DNA of 47,355 bases from Nocardiopsis prasina DSM 43845 (GCF_000341265.1 NZ_ANAE01000098.1:1-47355), one strand, 5' to 3'; positions 20,551 to 28,953 are shown, numbered from the stretch's first letter. Program-made: numbers and translations. Notes: a model not told the origin generated them from the sequence alone.

Positions 20551-21027
20551 TCAGCGCCGTCGGTGGGACGCCTGCGCGGGGTTCGGGGCCTCTTCGGCCC
20601 CGGCGATCATGTTCGCGGTGATCCACTGGTAGACGAGCACCCAGGCCGAACTCATCGAGGACGACCAGGTGGGGGAGACCTCGCTGACCGCGCGGACCAG
20701 GGCACGGCCCACGTGCGGGTAGTGCTCGGGCAGCACGCCGAGTTCGATGCGGTGAGAACGCCCCAGGCGGCGCAGGTAGTGGGCGACCTCGTCGGGGCTG
20801 TCGAGATGTCGCACCACGGACAGCAGGGCGTCCGCCATGCGCTGTTGCTGGGGCTTGATGTCCTCGGAGAACATGCCCCGCACCTCGGGGACCATCGAGA
20901 AGAGGTTCTCGTAGAAGGACCGGGCCAGACGTGTGGAGCCCTCGGGGATGTCCACACAGGACTGGCGGACCAGTTCGATGATCTCCTGGTCGGGCAACGG
21001 CACTTCGGACAGGGAGCGAAGGGTCAA
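20551..21027 (-). CDS. Single-domain globin (flavohaemoglobin-like haem domain)
   Basis: A haem globin domain without the reductase half of flavohaemoglobins. It has RSFYENLFSMVPEVRGMF (helix B with the conserved Tyr of the distal pocket), a Gln-rich stretch PQQQRM matching the distal E helix, and SHRIELGVLPEHY carrying the proximal His, as in Hmp-type globins. Such globins typically oxidise nitric oxide or bind O2, and need an external reductase. The start is uncertain. TTG at 21027 gives 158 aa with GGAAG about 12 bases upstream. GTG at 21003 gives 150 aa. The frame stays open far upstream but without globin-like sequence. The PPOX-fold gene follows at 52 bp. Confidence 0.82.
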   Translation of the reverse strand: MTLRSLSEVPLPDQEIIELVRQSCVDIPEGSTRLARSFYENLFSMVPEVRGMFSEDIKPQQQRMADALLSVVRHLDSPDEVAHYLRRLGRSHRIELGVLPEHYPHVGRALVRAVSEVSPTWSSSMSSAWVLVYQWITANMIAGAEEAPNPAQASHRRR

Positions 21028-21427
21028 GACGGGTCCAGACTTCCGGTGAGCGGGGAACCACGGAACGCGATGGGTGATCCGTGTACCGAGGGTCGGGTTC
21101 CTCTGGCTGTGGGTCTTCGTCCGCGGGGGGCACTCGATCCCGCGGGCAGCGCCGAAACGGTTTCCGTTCGCGGCCTCGCCGAGGCCCGGAACCCGGAGAC
21201 GAACAGGGCAGGTCGGAATGAGGGGGACCTGACCACCGTTAATCGGGCTGTCGAGGAGGAACTGTAACAGAAGGGCTACGTGAGTCAGAGGTTTCTCTTG
21301 GTAACCACCGTTGGGAGGGGCCCCGGGGCCGGCCCGCGCGTCCTTTCCCACCGACGACGGGGGCGGTAGCATTCCCGCCGTGGTCTGGACCACGATCCTG
21401 CCCGAGGCGACGGAAACGAGACATCCT
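21028..21427. other. Divergent intergenic region, globin / lactonase
   Basis: About 400 bp between divergent genes. The minus-strand reading frame of the globin continues through it, but the residues are Pro/Arg-rich and unlike globin. A 9-bp direct repeat ACCACCGTT occurs at 21232-21240 and 21304-21312. The + strand promoter and dyad near 21344-21394 are listed separately. No clear promoter for the globin side was found. Confidence 0.5.
21344..21394 (+). promoter_or_regulatory. Candidate promoter with 16-bp dyad for the lactonase gene
   Basis: A TTTCCC hexamer (21344-21349), a 17-bp spacer and TAGCAT (21367-21372) form a plausible promoter. It is followed at the predicted start point by CGTGGTCTGGACCACG (21379-21394), a 7-2-7 perfect inverted repeat. 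An operator sitting on the transcription start would suit a repressor. The promoter match is moderate; the dyad is exact. Confidence 0.4.
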
Positions 21428-22630
21428 GTGGACACACCACGACGGCTCCTGCTCGTGGGGACCTACACCCCCGACTCCGACCCGCCCGGCAAGGGGGAGG
21501 GCGTCCACCGTGTCTGGTTCGACCCCGAGACCGGAGAACTGACCCCGGACGGCGTCGCCGCCCGCACCACCGGACCCTCGTTCCTCGCCTTCCGGCCGGA
21601 CCCTCCCACGGTGTACGCGGTCAACGAGCGGGCCGAAGGCTCACTCACCGCCTTCCGGGTGCACGGCGACGCCACACTCACCGAACTCGGCTCCGCGCCC
21701 ACCGGCGGAGGCTCGCCCTGCCACGTCCGCTACCTGGGCCCCGAACGGGTGGCCGTGGCCAACTACGCCAACGGCGTGGTGACCATCCAGCCCACCGGTG
21801 TCGACGGCGCGCCCACCGAACCCCGCCGCGAACTCGCCCACCGCGGCCACGGGCCGGTCTCCGACCGCCAGGAGGGGCCGCACGCGCACAGCACCGCCGT
21901 GGTCCTCGACTCCCACGATCCCCGCCTGCGCTACCTGCTCGCCGCGGACCTCGGCACGGACGAACTGCGCGTGTACCACTACGCCACCCCGCTCAACGAG
22001 GAGAACCAGGGCCCGGCCCCCGCCATCGACGAGGGTCTCCTCGGCACCGTCCGCCTGCCCTCCGGAACGGGCCCCCGGCACATGGCCGTCAACGGCCGCC
22101 ACGTCTACGTCACCGGCGAACTGGACTCCCGGGTGCACGTCGTGCGCTGGAACCCGCGCAACGGCACCGGAGAGCACCTGGGGTCCGTCCCCGCCGTCGG
22201 TGACCCCCTTCCCGACAACTTCCCGGCCGAGATCGCGCTCCACCGGCTCAAGGTCGAGGGCCGTGAGATCGCCGACGGTGACGCCCTGCCGATGACCACC
22301 ACCTACGAGGGGCGCGTCTACGTGTCCAACCGCGGCGCGGACGCCGTCTCGACCTTCGCCGTCCGCGACGAGGGCGCCCGCCTGGAACACCTGGCCGACA
22401 CCCCCGTGGGCGCCTGGCCCCGCCACTTCACCGTGGTCCGGGGCCACAACGGACAGCCCGACCACCTGGTCGTGGCCGCCCAGAACGGGGACTCCCTGAT
22501 GTCGCTGCTCATCGATCCCGACACCGGAATCCCCACCGACACCGGCCACCGCCTGGACGTCCCGGTCCCCGTCTGCGTGCTGCCGGTGCCCATCAAGCGC
22601 ATCCGACGCGCCGAGACCGCCCAGGCCTGA
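21428..22630 (+). CDS. Lactonase-family beta-propeller protein (YkgB/Pgl-like)
   Basis: A 400-aa member of the 6-phosphogluconolactonase (YbhE-type) family of seven-bladed propellers. Family markers seen are an LLVGTYTP first strand, GPHAHS (conserved His), SGTGPRHM (conserved Arg) and VYVSNRGADAVSTF. Known members hydrolyse 6-phosphogluconolactone or other lactones; the substrate of this one is not evident. GTG 21428 is preferred over an upstream in-frame start because the upstream residues are not family-like and would run through the predicted promoter. No signal peptide is visible. It stands alone: the globin pair is divergent and bioY follows after 181 bp. Confidence 0.85.
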   Translation: MDTPRRLLLVGTYTPDSDPPGKGEGVHRVWFDPETGELTPDGVAARTTGPSFLAFRPDPPTVYAVNERAEGSLTAFRVHGDATLTELGSAPTGGGSPCHVRYLGPERVAVANYANGVVTIQPTGVDGAPTEPRRELAHRGHGPVSDRQEGPHAHSTAVVLDSHDPRLRYLLAADLGTDELRVYHYATPLNEENQGPAPAIDEGLLGTVRLPSGTGPRHMAVNGRHVYVTGELDSRVHVVRWNPRNGTGEHLGSVPAVGDPLPDNFPAEIALHRLKVEGREIADGDALPMTTTYEGRVYVSNRGADAVSTFAVRDEGARLEHLADTPVGAWPRHFTVVRGHNGQPDHLVVAAQNGDSLMSLLIDPDTGIPTDTGHRLDVPVPVCVLPVPIKRIRRAETAQA

Positions 22631-22811
22631 CTCCGGAGAGGGATCGCGGGGAGAGCCAGGGGCCCGGACCACTCACTGTGACCGGGGTCCTAGGCGAACC
22701 CCTACAACACCCGCGCCGAGCTTCTGTGCGCCCCGCCCCCTGCCGGTCGACCCCGCATAACGGACAATGGACGGTGACCCGATCCCGACTCCTCCCCGAA
22801 GGTGACCACGC

Positions 22812-23435
22812 ATGCCCACCACCGTGACGGCCCACGTCCGCTACCGGGGACTCACCGCGCGCGACCTCGCACTCGTCGCCGTGTTCGCCGCGCTGATCGC
22901 CGCGCTCAGCGTCACCGTCGCCATCCCCGTCGGGCCGGTGCCGATCACCCTCCAGACCCTGGGAATCATGCTCGCCCCCAGCCTCCTCGGGTGGAAGCGC
23001 GGCAGCCTGGCGATCACGGCCTTCCTGGCGCTCGGACTGGCGGGGCTCCCGCTCTTCGCGGGCGGACGCGGCGGGCTCTCCGTCCTGGCCGGGCCCTCGG
23101 CCGGGTTCATCGTGAGCTGGATCTTCGCCGCGCTCGTCATCGGCTTCCTCACCGACCGCATGGTGGCGCACGGGAAGTACGGCTTCCTGCGGGGTCTGCT
23201 CATCAACCTGCTGGGCGGGGTCGTCGTCATCTACGCGATCGGCGTCCCCTGGATGGCGGTGGTCCTCGGGGACGGCGTCCTCGCCGGGGCCCTGTCCATG
23301 GCGGTCTTCCTTCCGGGCGACATCGTCAAGGCCGTGGCGACCGCGGCGATCACCAGCGCCGTCTTCCGCGCCTACCCGATCCCCCCGGCGGGCCGCCCGG
23401 TCATCGACGAGCGGGTCTCCCCGGAGAACGACTGA
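22812..23435 (+). CDS. bioY: BioY, substrate-binding subunit of biotin ECF transporter
   Basis: A 207-aa membrane protein with about six hydrophobic segments. It has the BioY signature around VGPVPITLQTLGIMLAPSLLG (residues 38-58) and the FLPGDIVK stretch near the C-terminus. It binds biotin in the membrane and delivers it with the ECF module. GAAGGTG lies 8 bases before the ATG. The stop overlaps the start of the ATPase gene by one base (TGATG), and the third gene overlaps in turn, so bioY-bioM-bioN is a tightly coupled operon. I saw no clear BioQ or BirA operator upstream. Confidence 0.94.
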   Translation: MPTTVTAHVRYRGLTARDLALVAVFAALIAALSVTVAIPVGPVPITLQTLGIMLAPSLLGWKRGSLAITAFLALGLAGLPLFAGGRGGLSVLAGPSAGFIVSWIFAALVIGFLTDRMVAHGKYGFLRGLLINLLGGVVVIYAIGVPWMAVVLGDGVLAGALSMAVFLPGDIVKAVATAAITSAVFRAYPIPPAGRPVIDERVSPEND

Positions 23436-24127
23436 TGCTGCGCCTCGAAGGGGTCTCACACTCCTACGACGGCCGCGCGGTGCTGCGGGACGTCGACCTC
23501 GACCTGAGCGAGCACCGCATCGGCGTGATCGGGGCCAACGGATCGGGCAAGTCCACCCTGGCCCGCACCCTGAACGGCCTGGTGCTGCCGGACGCGGGCA
23601 GGGTCTCGCTGGGGGAGTGGGACACCCGGCGGCACGCCGGGCAGGTCCGGCGCAGGGTCGGCTTCGTCTTCTCCGACGCCGCCAACCAGATCATCATGCC
23701 GACCGTTGCCGAGGACGTGGAGATCGGACTGCGCTCCCTGAAGCTGGGCAGGGAGGAGACCGCCCGCCGCGTGGACGAGGCCCTGGAGCGGTACGGGCTC
23801 AGTGACCACCGCGACCACCCCGGGCACCTGCTCTCCGGAGGCCAGAAGCAGCTCCTCGCGCTGGCCTCGGTGCTGGTGACCGGGCCCGAGATCCTGGTCT
23901 GCGACGAACCCACCACCCTGCTCGACCTGCGCAACACCCGCATGGTGCACCGCACCCTGGCCGGGCTCGATCAAAGGGTCGTCCTGTTCACCCACGACCT
24001 CGACCTGCTCTCCGGCTTCGACCGGGTCCTGGTCATGGCCGGGGGCCGGGTGGCGTTCGACGGAGTCCCCGGGGACGCGGTGTCCTTCTACACCAAGCTC
24101 ATGGACCAGGCGGACGGCGCCACGTGA
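23435..24127 (+). CDS. bioM: ECF transporter ATPase (BioM/EcfA type)
   Basis: A 230-aa ABC ATPase that powers biotin uptake with BioY and BioN. Walker A is GANGSGKST, the Q-loop region is VGFVFSDAANQIIMPTV (typical of EcfA/CbiO proteins), the signature is LSGGQKQ, Walker B is ILVCDEPTT, and the H-loop is LFTHD. ATG 23435 was chosen because it overlaps the bioY stop and starts at the first ABC strand (MLRLEGVSHSYDG). The frame runs open further upstream inside bioY, which is not meaningful. The stop overlaps the next GTG by 4 bp. Confidence 0.93.
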   Translation: MLRLEGVSHSYDGRAVLRDVDLDLSEHRIGVIGANGSGKSTLARTLNGLVLPDAGRVSLGEWDTRRHAGQVRRRVGFVFSDAANQIIMPTVAEDVEIGLRSLKLGREETARRVDEALERYGLSDHRDHPGHLLSGGQKQLLALASVLVTGPEILVCDEPTTLLDLRNTRMVHRTLAGLDQRVVLFTHDLDLLSGFDRVLVMAGGRVAFDGVPGDAVSFYTKLMDQADGAT

Positions 24128-24747
24128 GCGCGATCGGCCTGTACGTGCCCGGCACGGGCCCGCTGCACCGGGTGCCCGCCGGGCCCAAACTCCTGGGCCT
24201 GCTCGTGGCCGGCGCGGCGCTGCTGGTCGCCGCCGGCCCCTGGGTGTCCCTGGGGGCCCTCGCGGCGAGCCTCGTGGCGTACCCGCTCGTCGGCCTGCAC
24301 CCGCGCCGGGCCCTGGGGGTCCTGCGGGCGCTGTGGCCGTTCCTCCTGGCCATCGGGGCGTTCCAGGTGTTGTTCGGCGCCTGGGAGGAGGGGCTCCGTC
24401 TCTGCTCCCAGCTCGCCGCCCTGGTGCTGCTGGCCAACGCCGTCACCCTCACGACCCGTGTGCGGGAGATGCTGGACCTCTTCGAACGCCTCGCCCGTCC
24501 GCTGCGCCACGTAGGGGTGAACCCCGACCGGGTCGCCCTGGTGCTCGCGCTGACCGTGCGGTCGATCCCGATGGTCGCCACCGCCTGGCGCGCCGCGCGG
24601 GAGGGGTACCGCGCACGCGGTCTGACCGGGCGGCCGCACCTGCTGGTGGTGCCGGTGATCGTCCAACTGCTCCGGATGGCCGACGCCACCGGTGAGGCGT
24701 TGGTGGCCCGGGGGATCGACGAGGACACCCGCGTGGGAACGGACTGA
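24124..24747 (+). CDS. bioN: ECF transporter transmembrane subunit (BioN/EcfT type)
   Basis: A 207-aa membrane coupling protein of the energy-coupling factor transporter. Two Ala-Arg-Gly motifs that contact the ATPase in EcfT proteins are visible: EGYRARGL and ALVARGID near the C-terminus. Four to five hydrophobic helices are seen, including LLGLLVAGAALLVAA and LALVLALTVRSIPMVAT. The start is a GTG overlapping the ATPase stop. Length and order (Y-M-N) match biotin-dedicated group I ECF systems of actinobacteria. Confidence 0.92.
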   Translation: MSAIGLYVPGTGPLHRVPAGPKLLGLLVAGAALLVAAGPWVSLGALAASLVAYPLVGLHPRRALGVLRALWPFLLAIGAFQVLFGAWEEGLRLCSQLAALVLLANAVTLTTRVREMLDLFERLARPLRHVGVNPDRVALVLALTVRSIPMVATAWRAAREGYRARGLTGRPHLLVVPVIVQLLRMADATGEALVARGIDEDTRVGTD

Positions 24748-24790
24748 CCCGCCGGTACCGATTCGGCATCGAACGGGTGATTCGCGCTGG

Positions 24791-24804
24791 TTGTCCGGGG
24801 ACAA
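24791..24804. promoter_or_regulatory. Inverted repeat upstream of serine hydrolase gene
   Basis: TTGTCC-GG-GGACAA is a 6-2-6 exact inverted repeat 39 bases before the GTG of the hydrolase gene. It overlaps GACAAT, which could serve as a -10 box. The 9-mer GGACAATGG here also occurs ahead of bioY (22762-22770) at a similar distance from the start codon. No good -35 was found for either. Confidence 0.25.
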
Positions 24805-24843
24805 TGGCCGCCAGACCCCCTCAACGGTGCAACCGGTGATCGT

Positions 24844-25821
24844 GTGCCCCGGCCTCCCTCCGCCGATCGACGAGTCCGGTCCGTCGCGACCGCCGTCCTC
24901 GTCGCCCTTCTGGTGGCCACCTCCCTGCCCGGTGCGCTCCCCGGGATCGACGCCGTGCCCCACGGAGACGCGCGGATCGCCCAACACGCCGCCCCGCCCC
25001 GGCAGTCGCCCACCGCCGCGCTGGGAGGCACGGCCCTTCCCCCGGACGAGCGGGCCGCCCTGACCGAACGCGTCGAGGCCCTCGACGCCCGGCACGCGGC
25101 CGGGTTCGGGATCGCGGTCCAGGACCTGCGAACCGGCACCACCTTCAGCCATCACGCGCACCAGCGGTTCCCCACCGCGAGCGTCGCCAAGCTGACCGTC
25201 ATCACCATGCTCCTCATGAGCGCTGAGGAGGAGGGCCGCGCACTCACCGAGGACGAGCGCGATCGGGCCGAACGGATGATCAGGTACAGCGACAACTCGG
25301 TCACCGACGCCCTCTACTCCCGGCTCGGCTTCACCGACGGGTTCCGCCGTCACTCAAGGCGCCTCGGGTTCACCGGCACGGAACCCGACGCGGGTGGGAG
25401 CTGGGGCGCCACGACGACCACCGCCGCCGACCAGGTCCGCCTGCTGCGCGCCCTGTACAGCGACGAGGGGCCGCTCTCCGAGGACGACCGCGCTCACGTC
25501 CGCGGGCTCATGGAGTCGGTCGTCCCCGAACAGGCCTGGGGGGTCACCGCGGTCGCCGCCCCAGGGGACACCGTGGGGGTGAAGAACGGCTGGACTCCGA
25601 ACGAGTCCGACGGCGGCGCGTGGATCATCAACAGCGTCGGATACGTCCGCGGCCCCGACCACGAGTACCTGGTCGCGGTCCTGTCCGAAGGACACCCCGG
25701 CTACGCCCCGGGCATCGAACTCGTCGAGGAACTGGTCACCGAGGTCACCGACGCCATCGAGGCCACGCCCGGCCCCCGCGACGACCTCCTCCTGGCCACC
25801 GGCCCGTCACTCGGGACGTGA
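24844..25821 (+). CDS. Secreted serine hydrolase of class A beta-lactamase fold
   Basis: A 325-aa protein with a basic N-terminus and hydrophobic core (VATAVLVALLVATSLPGAL) typical of a Sec signal peptide, so probably extracytoplasmic. Catalytic motifs are TASVAK (SxxK), YSDNS (SDN) and KNGW in place of KTG. The omega-loop ExxxN motif that supplies the deacylating Glu of true class A beta-lactamases is not visible; the region reads TEPDAGGSWGATTT. A penicillin-binding or D,D-peptidase-like role is therefore as likely as resistance. The GTG start has only a weak ribosome site. Confidence 0.82.
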   Translation: MPRPPSADRRVRSVATAVLVALLVATSLPGALPGIDAVPHGDARIAQHAAPPRQSPTAALGGTALPPDERAALTERVEALDARHAAGFGIAVQDLRTGTTFSHHAHQRFPTASVAKLTVITMLLMSAEEEGRALTEDERDRAERMIRYSDNSVTDALYSRLGFTDGFRRHSRRLGFTGTEPDAGGSWGATTTTAADQVRLLRALYSDEGPLSEDDRAHVRGLMESVVPEQAWGVTAVAAPGDTVGVKNGWTPNESDGGAWIINSVGYVRGPDHEYLVAVLSEGHPGYAPGIELVEELVTEVTDAIEATPGPRDDLLLATGPSLGT

Positions 25822-25966
25822 CGCGGCGGTCGGCGCCCGGTACCCCGGCCCTCCGACAAAGAACGCGGACCACGGTGCGTGGAGGGGGTCCGACCAGCGC
25901 GTTGTGTAAGGGTGAGTGGACAAGGGGTAACGAACCACGGGGCCACCACGGGGGAGACGGCGGAAC

Positions 25967-27247
25967 ATGGACAGCTACGGGGTGCAGCTCGGCTTGGTTC
26001 TGGCCCTGGTCCTGGTCAACGCCCTGTTCTCAGGCAGTGAGATCGCACTGATCACCCTGCGCGAGGGTCAGGTCAAGCACCTGGCGGCACGCGGAGCGGG
26101 CGGCAGGGCCGTGGCCCGCCTGGCCGGGGACCCCAACCGCTACCTCGCCACCATCCAGATCGGCATCACCCTCGCCGGGTTCCTCGCCTCCGCCACCGCC
26201 GCCGTGTCCCTGGCGCGTCCGCTCGTCGAACCCCTGGGCTTCCTCGGTGCCGCCGCGGCCCCGGTGTCGGTCGTCCTCGTCACGGTCGTCCTGACGTTCG
26301 TGACGCTCGTGCTGGGAGAGCTCGCGCCCAAACGCGTCGCGATGCAGCGCGCCGAGACCTGGGCCCTGGCCGTCTCCCGCCCCCTGGACCTGATGGCCAC
26401 GCTGTCCCGTCCGGTCGTGTGGCTGCTGAGCGCGTCCACCGACCTGCTGGTGAGACTGACCGGCGGTGACCCCGCGGCCGCCAGGGAGGAGATCCCGGAG
26501 GAGGAACTGCGGGACATGCTCGCCTCCCAGCGCGGCATCACCCAGGAACAGCGCACCATCATCACGGGCGCGTTCGAGATCGACGACCGGAGGCTACGCC
26601 AGGTGGTCGTGCCGCGCGGGGAGGTGTTCACCGTCCCCGCAGGGACGCCGACCGACGACGCCCTGCGGATGCTCGCCGAGCACGGGCACTCCAGGGCGCC
26701 GGTGGTGGCCGAGGGCGACCTCGACGAGGTCCTCGGCGTGGTGCACTGGTCCGACCTCGTTCGAGGGGCGGGAAGCGTCCGTGAGGTCGCTCGGGAACCG
26801 ATGCTGCTCCCGGACTCCCTAATGGTGTCCCTGGCCCTCGAACGGATGACCGAGGAACGCGCGCAGCTCGCCGTGGTGGTCAACGAGATGGGCTGGATCG
26901 AGGGGATCGTCAGCCTGGAGGACCTGCTGGAGGAGATCGTCGGGGAGATCTACGACGAGACCGACACCGACGTCCGCGTCGTCCGGCGGCACGAGGACGG
27001 GTCGATGACGCTGCCGGGGACCTACCCGGTGCACGACCTGTCCGACCTCGACCTGGACCTCCCGGACCCGCCGGAGGGCGACTACGTCACCGTGGCCGGG
27101 CTGATCCTCGCCGTGCTGGAACACATCCCCCAGAGGGCGGGGGAACGGGTGGACTTCGGCGGCTGGACGGCCGAGGTGGCGGAGACCAACGGCAGGACCA
27201 TCACCGAGGTGCTCGTGCGCCCGAAGCCGGAGGAGCCGCCCTCCTAG
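25967..27247 (+). CDS. CNNM/HlyC-family membrane protein with CBS pair
   Basis: A 426-aa 'hemolysin family' protein. The N-terminal DUF21 membrane domain (about residues 1-190) has four hydrophobic segments and the LVNALFSGSEIALITLREG start seen across the family. A pair of CBS domains follows (about 205-330), then a CorC/HlyC C-terminal domain (about 345-425). Relatives transport or sense Mg2+ or other divalent metals; haemolysis is only a historical label. GGAGAC lies about 10 bases before the ATG. It is a single gene ending at a shared terminator with the convergent fabG-like gene. Confidence 0.9.
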   Translation: MDSYGVQLGLVLALVLVNALFSGSEIALITLREGQVKHLAARGAGGRAVARLAGDPNRYLATIQIGITLAGFLASATAAVSLARPLVEPLGFLGAAAAPVSVVLVTVVLTFVTLVLGELAPKRVAMQRAETWALAVSRPLDLMATLSRPVVWLLSASTDLLVRLTGGDPAAAREEIPEEELRDMLASQRGITQEQRTIITGAFEIDDRRLRQVVVPRGEVFTVPAGTPTDDALRMLAEHGHSRAPVVAEGDLDEVLGVVHWSDLVRGAGSVREVAREPMLLPDSLMVSLALERMTEERAQLAVVVNEMGWIEGIVSLEDLLEEIVGEIYDETDTDVRVVRRHEDGSMTLPGTYPVHDLSDLDLDLPDPPEGDYVTVAGLILAVLEHIPQRAGERVDFGGWTAEVAETNGRTITEVLVRPKPEEPPS

Positions 27248-27296
27248 CGCGCCGGCGCCGGGATCGGATGGCCGGTTCCGGCCACGTGAATCACGG

Positions 27297-27332
27297 AGGG
27301 CGGGCGCCCCGCCGCCAGGGGACGCCCGCCCT
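27297..27332. terminator. Bidirectional terminator between convergent genes
   Basis: A 10-bp perfect stem, AGGGCGGGCG / CGCCCGCCCT, with a 16-base loop lies between the stops of the CBS-domain gene (27247) and the fabG-like gene (27347). There is no clear T-run, which is common for such hairpins in high-GC actinomycetes. Confidence 0.7.
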
Positions 27333-27346
27333 GTGGCCGGGGCCGG

Positions 27347-28105
27347 TCAGTCGAGGGGGCCACCCGCGACGTACAGGACCTGGCCGGACACGAACCCGGC
27401 GTCCTCGCCGGTGAAGAACGCGACGGCGTTGGCGATGTCCTCCGGGTAGCCGACCCGCTGGACCGGGATCTCGGCCGACTTGAAGGCCTTCATGTCGTCG
27501 TAGTCGATACCGATCCGCTCCGCGGTGGCGCGGGTCATCGCGGTCTCGACGAACCCGGGGGCGACCGCGTTGCAGGTGACACCGAACTTGCCCAGCTCGA
27601 CGGCGAGGGTCTTGGTGAAGCCTTGGAGCCCCGCCTTGGCCGCCGAGTAGTTGGCCTGGCCCCGGTTACCCAGCGCGGAGGAACTGGACAGGTTGACGAT
27701 CCGGCCCCACTTGGCGGCGGTCATGTGCGCCTGTGCGGCCCTGCTCATCAGGAACGATCCGCGCAGGTGCACGCCGAGGACCGTGTCCCAGTCGTCGGCG
27801 GACATCCTGAACAGCAGGTTGTCGCGGAGCACGCCCGCGTTGTTGACCAGGATCGCGGGCGGGCCGAGCCGTTCGGCGACGGTGTCGACCGCCGAGGCGA
27901 CCTGGTCCTCGTCGGAAACGTCGCAGCCCACCGCGACGGCCGTGCCACCGGCGTCCGTGATCCGGTCCGCGACCTCCCGGGCGTCGGACTCCCTGAGGTC
28001 CAGCACCGCGACGGTTCGGCCCTCACGGGCCAGACGCTGGGCGGTCGCGGCCCCGATACCACGGGCCGCACCGGTAACGATCGCCACACGAGGCGTTGGG
28101 GACAT
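27347..28105 (-). CDS. fabG: 3-oxoacyl-ACP reductase-like SDR (FabG family)
   Basis: A 252-aa classical short-chain dehydrogenase. It has TGAARGIG (cofactor loop), NNAG, and the catalytic set Ser (NLSSSS), Tyr and Lys (ANYSAAKAG). The C-terminal VSGQVLYVAGGPLD is typical of FabG-like enzymes of actinobacteria. It should reduce or oxidise a 3-oxo/3-hydroxy acyl thioester with NAD(P)H. Whether it serves fatty-acid synthesis, beta-oxidation or another alcohol is not shown; it is not next to other fab genes. ATG 28105 has a perfect GGAGGT ribosome site 6 bases upstream, which decides the start against a longer open frame. TAGGAT at 28144-28149 on the minus strand is a possible -10 box. Confidence 0.88.
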   Translation of the reverse strand: MSPTPRVAIVTGAARGIGAATAQRLAREGRTVAVLDLRESDAREVADRITDAGGTAVAVGCDVSDEDQVASAVDTVAERLGPPAILVNNAGVLRDNLLFRMSADDWDTVLGVHLRGSFLMSRAAQAHMTAAKWGRIVNLSSSSALGNRGQANYSAAKAGLQGFTKTLAVELGKFGVTCNAVAPGFVETAMTRATAERIGIDYDDMKAFKSAEIPVQRVGYPEDIANAVAFFTGEDAGFVSGQVLYVAGGPLD

Positions 28106-28290
28106 GGTGTTACCTCCGTAATTCGTGTGCTGGGCGCTGGGGAATCCTATCCACATGCCTACCGGTCGGTACGTCCCCGGGTGGTGGTTGCGCCGCACTT
28201 GCGAAACACCTGGGTAGCGCTTCCGCGGCAGCTCCTCGATACCTCCCACCTGCGCACCGGCAATCCATTCGGGTTCGTGTCCGCGTTTGC

Positions 28291-28360
28291 CTGCACTTTG
28301 TCGGGGTGTGGCCTACGATTGCCTCCAACGCCGAGATGCACGTGCATTCGGGTCGTGCAC
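28291..28360 (+). promoter_or_regulatory. Promoter plus ATGCACGTGCAT operator (copy 1)
   Basis: A CTGCAC hexamer (28291-28296), 17-bp spacer and TACGAT (28314-28319) form a plausible promoter reading into the HATPase gene. Sixteen bases after the -10 lies ATGCACGTGCAT (28336-28347), a perfect 12-bp palindrome, followed by a related half-like GTGCAC at 28355-28360. The same palindrome recurs in the DUF397 promoter at 30501-30512. The position just past the start point suggests repression by a dimeric regulator. The rest of the 317-bp gap up to fabG shows nothing else clear. Confidence 0.6.
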
Positions 28361-28422
28361 CGGCACGGGCCTCCCCTTTCGTCGGCGGCCCGGCGCGAAG
28401 CGTCAGTGAGGAGTTGAAGGGC

Positions 28423-28920
28423 ATGGAGTGTGCGGAGGTGGTGGCGAAGCCGGCCGGCGCCTGGTGGCTCAGGGTCCTGACCCATGGTTCGCGTCGTTGG
28501 AACACCCCGGTCTGCGGTGACCGGCACGACGCCGTCACGTGGACCTTCGAACCCCGTCCCCGGGCGGTGGCCGCCGCGCGCGAGATTTCCGCGGCCCTCC
28601 TCCTCGAATGGCGGATGGAGTACTTGTCAGGTGATGTGGCGGTGGTCGTTTCCGAATTGGTCACCAATGCGGTACGCCACGGGGGACCTCTGGCCTTGAC
28701 CAGGCAGGGCGAAGCCGGTATTCAGCTGTCCCTGATGCGCAGCGGCGGTGAATTCATCTGCGCCGTTCGGGACGGCGGAGATCGCCTGCCCCACAGAAGG
28801 GAAGCGGAGCCGAGCATGGAGGGTGGCAGAGGGCTTGCCCTGGTGAGCGCTTTCGCGCGAGAGTGGGGAGTGATTCCCACGCCGCCCGGCGGAAAGTTCG
28901 TTTGGGCGCAATTCGTGTGA
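28423..28920 (+). CDS. HATPase-fold ATP-binding protein (anti-sigma / RsbW-like)
   Basis: A 165-aa cytoplasmic protein with a GHKL ATPase core. It has SELVTNAVRHGG (N box), AVRDGGD (D-x-G motif of the G1 box) and GGRGLALV (G2 box). Such small proteins in actinomycetes resemble the anti-sigma kinases RsbW/SpoIIAB and often sit beside XRE/DUF5753 and DUF397 genes, as here; partners are unknown. ATG 28423 was chosen because GAGGAG lies about 10 bases before it and the upstream open frame runs across the promoter and palindrome. The first ~40 residues (basic, Trp-rich) are not recognised. Confidence 0.8.
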   Translation: MECAEVVAKPAGAWWLRVLTHGSRRWNTPVCGDRHDAVTWTFEPRPRAVAAAREISAALLLEWRMEYLSGDVAVVVSELVTNAVRHGGPLALTRQGEAGIQLSLMRSGGEFICAVRDGGDRLPHRREAEPSMEGGRGLALVSAFAREWGVIPTPPGGKFVWAQFV

Positions 28921-28932
28921 GTCGATGACACG

Positions 28933-28953
28933 GGCCCCCGGTTCTCGGGGGCC
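28933..28953 (+). terminator. Hairpin terminator after HATPase gene
   Basis: GGCCCCCG-GTTCT-CGGGGGCC, an 8-bp perfect GC stem starting 12 bases after the stop of the HATPase gene. There is no T-run. It separates that gene from the XRE regulator, which therefore probably has its own promoter in 28954-29139. Confidence 0.65.

Noticed and set aside
20551..21435. Longer 294-aa globin with a start at 21435
   Set aside because: The extra N-terminal part is not globin-like, is rich in Pro/Arg, and would overlap the divergent lactonase gene and its promoter.
22762..24807. GGACAATGG shared by the bioY and serine hydrolase upstream regions as a common promoter element
   Set aside because: A 9-mer shared twice, with GACAAT a poor -10 and no -35 at either place, is not enough to claim co-regulation.
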